Positions 57,790 through 64,000 of a stretch of DNA of 64,000 nt are shown here, in pieces. Origin of the DNA: Aquatica leii (Eukaryota > Arthropoda > Insecta > Coleoptera > Lampyridae); assembly GCA_035610365.1 (NCBI GenBank), contig CM069432.1, positions 115,091,529 through 115,155,528 of the forward strand. The letters are read 5' to 3'. The notes under the pieces were generated by a model. The model saw only the letters and a program-made list of their open reading frames with translations. It searched no databases and was not told where the DNA came from. The translations under genes were made by a program, and so were the position numbers. Numbering within the stretch: position 1 is the first letter of the stretch; every line of letters starts with the position of its first letter.

Positions 57790-60370
57790 AGCCTTATTTT
57801 AAGTTATTGAATTTTCTTCAAAGTATTTTCTTTCGCAGCATCAAGACTATTAACAACTTATAGCACAATTCAGCTTTTCACGGGTTGTATTATAATACAA
57901 TTTTCCATTCTGGATAATTCCCGTGTTGTCGTTCTTATACAAGCTAAGCTTTCGTCACACGTCACTGTGGACATCTTCAGATGCCGGAACAAACTTAGTT
58001 TGAAGTTCTGGTGAAAAAAAACTTTTTTGTTAATGTGGATTCCAAAAATGTATTTAAAATTTTATATCTCATTAATTTACAGAAAAAGCTTTTAATAACG
58101 GACAGCTACGGGGTTGAAAATATTGTCCGTTATAGAAAATGCCAGCCAAAAAAAGGGTTAAATTTTATTGAGTAAAACTTTTATAATTTGAATAAAAATA
58201 GTAAGTGTTTACCTTCTTCTTGTAGAATATAGATCAGCTGTTTTTTTTACATAAAAAATGCCTTACAGTCAAATCGTTAGTTTCAGTTTTTACACTTCGT
58301 TTAATATTTACGCAAGTTATCCACACACGTAAAAACACTTCTTTATCGTCCTCGCCAAATTCAGCTTTTAGAAAACATTTGTTAATAATTTGGGGTTGTA
58401 CATGTTTCCATTTCGTTACTATCCAAATCAGAGCATTTACAGTTGTTATACTTTTTTTTAGTTAAGCCGTTAACCCTGAGATGTTTATATTAAAATCTTT
58501 TAATTAATAAGCTCTTGAAAATTGTTTTAAGATCTTGATCCCCTGAATCCCCTAATCTAAAAGTTGACAACATATGTTTTTGGCAGTTAATAATAATATT
58601 AATTTTATGTTTTGTAAATAAAGAAATGGACGCAATGCAGTGTCCTATCAATTTTTGCTAACCAAATAATTATTATTTATCTGGTCATCCAAGCGGTTTC
58701 CTCACCTCACGTGATATATTTGCACTTTTCAAGGAAAAAGTTGTATTTAGCAAAGCACGGTTAAAAAAGACCCGATTCATTAGCATTAAATACAACTCAT
58801 GCTGAATAACCGTTTATAAAGTTTGCCCACTTTGCCAACATTGACATTTGCTGCTTTTCCACAAATACATTTAAATGCCTGTAGCAAATTTTTTCGTGTC
58901 ATCCATTTAAAGCCTTAAGAGGATTCAGTAATACGTGATTTCCGCAAACGTAAATAAACAGGTCCTTTACGTTTCCATTCTATATTACCTCTAAGATATT
59001 GATCTAACAACATTGCTTCAAGCACACGGTGTAAAAACAAGCATAACCTCAAGAACGGTTGTAATAACAAATATTCCAAATAAAATATGTTGCTATAATT
59101 GAGAAATGTTTTCAAGTAGGTGGACTACAGTTTTCAGCGTCAGCAAATTTAAAGTGTGTGGCTATAATCAACTAATTTACACGACGAGCGCATTGCCTAA
59201 GATTGTTTGGACATTTGAACTCAGTCCACGTAGTATCAGTATAAAAATTCATCTGATTATGAATCCTGAAGTGGGCAATTCATACAAAATGCTGAATTTA
59301 CAAGTCATTCTTTTGTAAATTTGTAGGTGATAAAAGAATTTCCTCGTTTATTTTTTAATATTTATTTATACATACATTGTTAACCTCTACGTCGTTCAAG
59401 ACCTAAAATTCGAGTTTATTAGGAAATTTATTTTTTTATGAATTTCTATTTTTTAAAATATAACAAAAGCAAAAATAAAAAATAGCTTCTCCGTGACATA
59501 GATAATGATGTCAACTATGTTTTGACCAATTAATCAAGCTTTAATTAAAAACAAAATCGATACTAGAACCGTTTTAGCTACAATTTAAGAAAAAAAGTTA
59601 TGAAAATTTTTATCATGGGAGAAAAATTGTAAAAACTAAATGATCGACTTGTGAGAACCATCTCAGTCCTCTTTCTAGGTACATCTATAACATAATTCTC
59701 TTTCGAGGTAAATGTATGGAATGGTCTTAGTTTGAAATAGTTGTGAAATTTCAACCGAAAAATGGAAAAATGCACTAATTTTACAAAAAAATATTTTGTT
59801 CGAAAAACAAAAAAAAACGAAGAAAAACACAGAAAAATGCAAAATGCATTTTGCCGGTCTTTAATTATTACATTATGTAGTATTTAAACTGAATTATACC
59901 ACTATAAAAACCTTATCAATTTTTTTTATTGTGAATTAATTTTAATATAAATACTTACATGCAAGTAATAAAATTATCGTAACAAAAGTAATTAAGAAAC
60001 GATATTTTTATAAATTGGTAATATTTTATATTTTTTTGTTGACATCTAAAACATTGACCAACCATAACAATATTAATGTCTGATGGTTTAAGTAGTGATA
60101 AGTCACGTTTGCTTCTTCGATAACCTGAGCCGTGAACTAACGGATTCATAATCATGACAATGAAAAATGGTCTACATTATAAATATTTCGTTTACTTTCA
60201 ACAATTTAAAATAAGAAGGAAACAGTGGGAATTGATCAACATTTCAAACATTTTGACATAGTAATCGAATATACATCTCGTGGCTTGGTCAAGGTTTGTA
60301 GTTAAATTAAGCTTAAAATTAATTTATCATCAATTTATATATTTATTTCGTCAGCATTGTAACGTGTAAA
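57790..60370. other. AT-rich intergenic sequence, no supported gene
   Basis: Minus-strand ORFs at 58915-59115 and 59578-59775 lack recognisable motifs. Short palindromes occur (GTATTATAATAC near 57890). Nothing further could be supported. Confidence 0.4.
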
Positions 60371-60371
60371 T

Positions 60372-60610
60372 TCGTAAATGGGCATTAATTCGCCTGATGG
60401 TTAGGCAACCTTGCCTTTACCCGTGTGAGATATCTGACCTCGAACTATATTCTTTCTCGGGTTTAGGATCTACTTTTCTCCTACCTAGACTACATTCGAC
60501 TAAATTTCGAGAAGAGGTGGCGCACTTGGGCATTTCGCTTACCAAAGAGTATTCTTTTCACTTTAATTTTCTTTACCCGACGACCATCTGCGGTGAGGCT
60601 AGCCGAAAGG
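60372..60610 (-). repeat. Retroposon 3'-end-like fragment
   Basis: On the minus strand the sequence ends GGTAAAGGCAAGGTTGCC then TAACCATCAGGCGAATTA. This is reminiscent of the AGG-TTGCC-TA-CCATCAGG-GA text found at 3' ends of insect LINE/SINE families (recalled). It is more GC-rich than its surroundings. No tRNA-like A/B box was found, so a SINE is not proved. Confidence 0.35.
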
Positions 60611-60706
60611 TAAGCGTGACATCTTACTAATTTATTTCTTTTTTTTTCTTTTTCTCCACCTCCCCCATTGGAACGTGGCAGCATATCAAACATAAAGATT
60701 AGAAAC

Positions 60707-60804
60707 ATACTAAGATAAGAACGTCTTCCGGGTTTGGACCGTGTCAATGTTGTAACCGAAGTTACAACACGGTCCAAACCCGGAAGACGTTCTTATCTTA
60801 GTAT
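60707..60804. repeat. Near-perfect 44-bp-arm hairpin
   Basis: Left ATACTAAGATAAGAACGTCT through GGTTTGGACCGT and right ACGGTCCAAACC through AGACGTTCTTATCTTAGTAT are exact reverse complements over 36 bases. A further GTTGTAAC/GTTACAAC pair surrounds a CGAA loop. The left arm carries a 6-base insert (GTCAAT). The ACACGGTCCAAACCCG block recurs at 47118. It is probably a terminal repeat of a transposon joined head to head. Confidence 0.8.
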
Positions 60805-60809
60805 AGACT

Positions 60810-61412
60810 CCGGCCGTGGAAGCCTTCGCCATTACATTAGAAACAATTAAAAAATTTAATTACTTCAATAATAATCTAGGTTTTTTTTTGGAAATTATTA
60901 AAAAGGCTATTTCGTTAGTGGTATGAAAATAATATAACAAAAATTCATCATCAGCAATTTCGGTTTATCATGATAAAAGTAAATATCATCTCTCCACAGT
61001 TATACATGTAGGTGTACAAATCTGAAACGTTCGTGCGCTAAAGAAAAACCAGCAGTATCAAGTTTTATTTAAAAAGGTAATAAAAACAAAGAAATATAAA
61101 AGCAAGTTACATTTGAAATAAGTTTGCCACTCACAAAAATAGATGTACAATAACACGTATGTATGGTATATGTATGGTATGGGTATCTTTCTTATTATTA
61201 AAGATAGAGATTTGGTTAAATGGGCAATATTGTGCCATTTTTTAGGCCGAGTTTGATTCCGTTGAGAAACATTTTAATTTCCGAACAGTTTCGAAATTAT
61301 TTAAAAAAAAAACAAAAATCGCCGATTTCTAAAAACTCAAATATCTCCGTAATTATAAATGATATGAAAAAAAGTTTTAGATCAAGGTACTTGTGCCTCA
61401 TTGAAGTAAGTA
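60810..61412. other. Intergenic, nothing recognised
   Basis: AT-rich. It probably includes the decayed downstream part of the hAT-like coding trace at 61413-61918, but no motif is readable. Confidence 0.35.
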
Positions 61413-61918
61413 TTATAATAATTTTTTTTTATTGTTAATCAGTTTTATAATTAGAGTTCTTAAAATATTACTTGACATACCGTGAATATGTCTTTTAATA
61501 GTATCAGCAGAGAACAACATTTTATTCACTTCCTTAACTTCATTGGGCCTAAGCATAAATCGAACATTTTCCATGCATGCTAGTTTAATAAGTATTTCGG
61601 CGATAGTATGTGGTTCTTTCTGACGTGCAATTAATTTTTCAACATGGTAGTTAGCTTCCAAGGCCTTTTCAAAAACCGTAACGGCCGAATTCATAAATTT
61701 CTTCTGTTTTTGATTTTGATCTAAGCGCCTCTGAAAATATTGTTTTTCCTTTTTGGCGTAACTGGAATGGTTGGAATTTAAATGGCAATTTAGTTTACTG
61801 GGTGCCATTGACTTGTTTGGCAGTTGTTCGCCGCTAATGATGCATTGTGGCGTTGGAGCCGTTTCGTCACCACACCACGAAAATCCATATTCAATGTAGT
61901 CGTCGTTGACTATGCACT
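61413..61918 (-). pseudogene. ZBED5/FAM200-like hAT transposase N-terminal fragment
   Basis: The minus-strand frame opens after a stop at about 61919 with DDYIEYGFSWCGDE, then PTPQCIISGEQLPNKSMAPS, KLNCHLNSNH, KLIARQKEPHTIAEILIKLA, CMENV and FSADTIKRHIHGMSSNI. This is the typical order in ZBED5/FAM200/SCAND3-like proteins: YGF, a BED-type finger, PSKLKRHL, LIAK.KKPHTIGE, and LS.DTIRRRI. The second finger Cys is Ser (CIIS), so metal binding is damaged. No start Met precedes the finger, and the catalytic domain is missing, so it is a fragment of a Buster-like hAT element. Confidence 0.72.
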
Positions 61919-61919
61919 A

Positions 61920-64000
61920 AGTAGTTGTCTAGCAACTACGTTGGCGACAGGCGCTGAAAGACCGTTCACAAATTATTTAGTTATAATATTGTCTTATATG
62001 ACCGCGTCACATCGGCTCAAGGCATACCAGTGTGTCGTGGCGCACCGGTTGCGGAGCACTCTTATAAAGCACAACTCCAAACTCCGACTGTAGATTGCAT
62101 AATCGTTATCGTATAATATTGACGTTCACAGTAGGTATTGTACATGTAGGTAAACCAATATTCGACAAACCATAGTTTATTGTCACTGAGATTTTTTTGA
62201 AGCAGTAACGCTTTAATCTGTGACTAAGAAATCACATTTTTGCACACCACTAACTGGTGGTAATATCTTAAGGGTAGAAAAGGCGAGAGAAGCTTTTGGG
62301 AGAATGAGTAAAAAGGAGAAGCCAATTGGCAGAATTGGTGCTGAAAGGGTTCGAGAACTTAACTAATCAGAAGACAACGATGCTGACGGGCTGATTTACT
62401 GTATTTGCAAAAAGAGTTACGGACTGACTTAAATTGCATACCTACTCGTGAAAAAAAAGTTACTGACGCACTGATTTGATTTTACTTACTCGCGAGACGA
62501 CATATTTTTTTTTGCTTCTACTCGCAAAAATATTTTTTTTATGCCAAACTTATTCTCTTAGTGTTAAATAAAGTTAATATTAAAATTTATTTAACTGTAA
62601 TTTTGCTGTTAGGTCAAGTAGATTTCACTTAAATTTTACGTTTTGTATAAAGTTTATTAATTCTTAAGTGACAAGTTAGTCCGGGATTGTGAATCTGCAT
62701 CCAGCCAAGTCCCTGCAAATGGCGGTACTTGGTCTTCAGTTTAAGGAATAGACGCCACATAAAAAAAGATCAAAAATTAAGTTAAATTTATTTGGATATG
62801 TGTTTGTAATTTTATTTGATCATTGTACGAGAGATGCGATGAATTGAGATAATGCCTAATGCGAAAAAATTGAGAATAAGTAGCTAAAATTAATCATAAT
62901 GTTTAAACGAGTTGTGTTAAATATTTCGCGTTGCGAAATGTTTTATTGTGAGTTCAGACTGCTGTAAGTCTTCTTTAGATATGACAGAGACAGAAAACCA
63001 CCAACGCGACAAACTGTTAAAAAAAAGTCCAGTTTGCAGACTGTAGATACAAATTTCCAAAGTTGAAATCTCCATTTTGAAATTTTTACATCTGAAGAGG
63101 TGTGGCAACGTAGCTCAAATCGTGTCATAATCTTAGAAGCTGTTGAACTGTGAACCGCCATAAAACTCGCGTATAATCATTCGTAGAATGTAGTAATCGT
63201 TATTTTTATTGTAATGTTCAAAATACGCGTTAAATAGTTATTTAGAATATTTAGAAACAGTTGTCAGAGGTCATACGCAACATAAAATGTTTATTTAATT
63301 ACCAAATATTTTATTTAGCCCAAGTCTGGCTAAATTTCTAAAAGTTTCACTTTTGCCACATTTTTTGAGAATAAGCAAAATTTTACATTTATCAGAAAGC
63401 TCTCAACCTTGCCAAAACCAGCAGAAAATGACAGTCAGCAGACGTGAATCTCAATTTTTCCACATTTCTTTGCCTGATAGATATGCTTGTGGGTGAAATT
63501 TATTAATCAGGGCTTTGCGAAAGTGACATTCTGCCTTGAAAATAATTCAATGTGTCAAATAAAGTTAAATGTTTTCAGAATTTTGTTACTTGCTTTATGT
63601 TTTTCACCATACATCGCTTGGAAAAAAGAAGTGTTACTAACACATCCTCAATTACTTCCTAATACATTGCTTAAAATAAAGCGTTGATTTAAGAAAGTAA
63701 GTTAACTAGACGATTACACGCTACTGAAAAAACTCTACCCAGGTAAGAAAACTTTAGTCATTGATTAAACTCGAAATAGCTTCAAGATAATTAAGTTTAC
63801 AACATTTTTTTACATTTCCTTTAAAAATGTATATCTTGTCTGTAGATTGTCTTCAAAAAATAGCGGGTGTTTTATAGAACCAGGAGGTTATCACGATGAT
63901 TACGCTCGGAGAACAATGTATATAACCCAAGGGCTTCAGACCCGAGGAATGTATTTTGCTTGATAGGCGAATCATCCGGTAACGTCAGTGGTGCATACAA
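61920..64000. other. Right end of window, no supported gene
   Basis: The ORFs here are short and lack motifs. The 5' end of the hAT-like element may extend into 61920-62100, where the sequence is relatively GC-rich. Nothing else was supported. Confidence 0.4.

Noticed and set aside
60372-60610. tRNA-derived SINE
   Set aside because: No A box or B box was recognised. Only the 3' end text is suggestive, so it was kept as a low-confidence repeat.
1-64000. CRISPR array, operons or tRNA/rRNA genes
   Set aside because: No regularly spaced repeats, no polycistronic gene runs and no tRNA or rRNA signatures were seen.

Overview
The window looks like AT-rich nuclear DNA from an insect or another arthropod. 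The evidence is short GT-AG introns, AATAAA polyadenylation signals, and a dense mixture of LTR, LINE, hAT, pogo-like, Harbinger-like and MITE sequences. No bacterial operons, tRNAs, rRNAs or CRISPR arrays were seen. The order of insect cannot be decided from the sequence alone.

Layout. 1-610: hammerhead-ribozyme-bearing repeat and a 117-bp perfect foldback. 617-3413 (-): decayed two-gene DNA transposon. 4.25-4.74 kb: tandem repeat. 7.66-9.6 kb (+): spliced MavL-like (DUF4804) macrodomain gene, copy 1. 10.0-10.3 kb: Penelope-like repeat. 13.63-21.44 kb: a hAT-type element with an 8-bp duplication, split by a complete 6.6-kb Gypsy-type LTR retrotransposon (-). 22.3-24.0 kb: 1.7-kb terminal-inverted-repeat element. 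24.08-29.58 kb: pogo/Tigger-like element split by a second, younger Gypsy-type element with two apparently identical 211-bp LTRs. 30.4-36.4 kb: hammerhead relics, a Harbinger transposase scrap and a large palindrome. 37.5-38.3 kb: second pogo-like element. 42.0-44.0 kb (-): 5'-truncated LINE. 46.8-49.8 kb: hairpins, a Penelope-like repeat and a TIR element filled with tandem units. 51.2 kb: MULE transposase scrap. 53.3-54.4 kb: shredded relative of the first Gypsy element. 54.5-55.3 kb: long-TIR MITE. 56.0-57.8 kb (+): MavL-like gene, copy 2. 60-62 kb: retroposon fragment, near-perfect hairpin and a ZBED5-like hAT fragment.

Only two loci look like intact host genes: the paralogous DUF4804 genes at 7.9-9.4 and 56.0-57.7 kb. 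From established knowledge, this family consists of macrodomain enzymes that remove ADP-ribose from arginine (Legionella MavL and Drosophila homologues). They share one intron position and differ by a second intron.

The most unusual observation is that the 6.6-kb Gypsy element carries, between integrase and its 3' LTR, a third ORF encoding a TARG1/OARD1-like macrodomain. A CCCH zinc finger follows in a shifted frame. The shredded relative at 53.3 kb keeps part of the same macrodomain in the same relative place, so the cargo belongs to the family and is not a one-off capture. The second hidden signal is a structurally complete type I hammerhead ribozyme motif at 107-150 (-), with decayed homologues at 30.5, 34.7 and 36.2 kb. 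All assignments are by eye; no database was searched.
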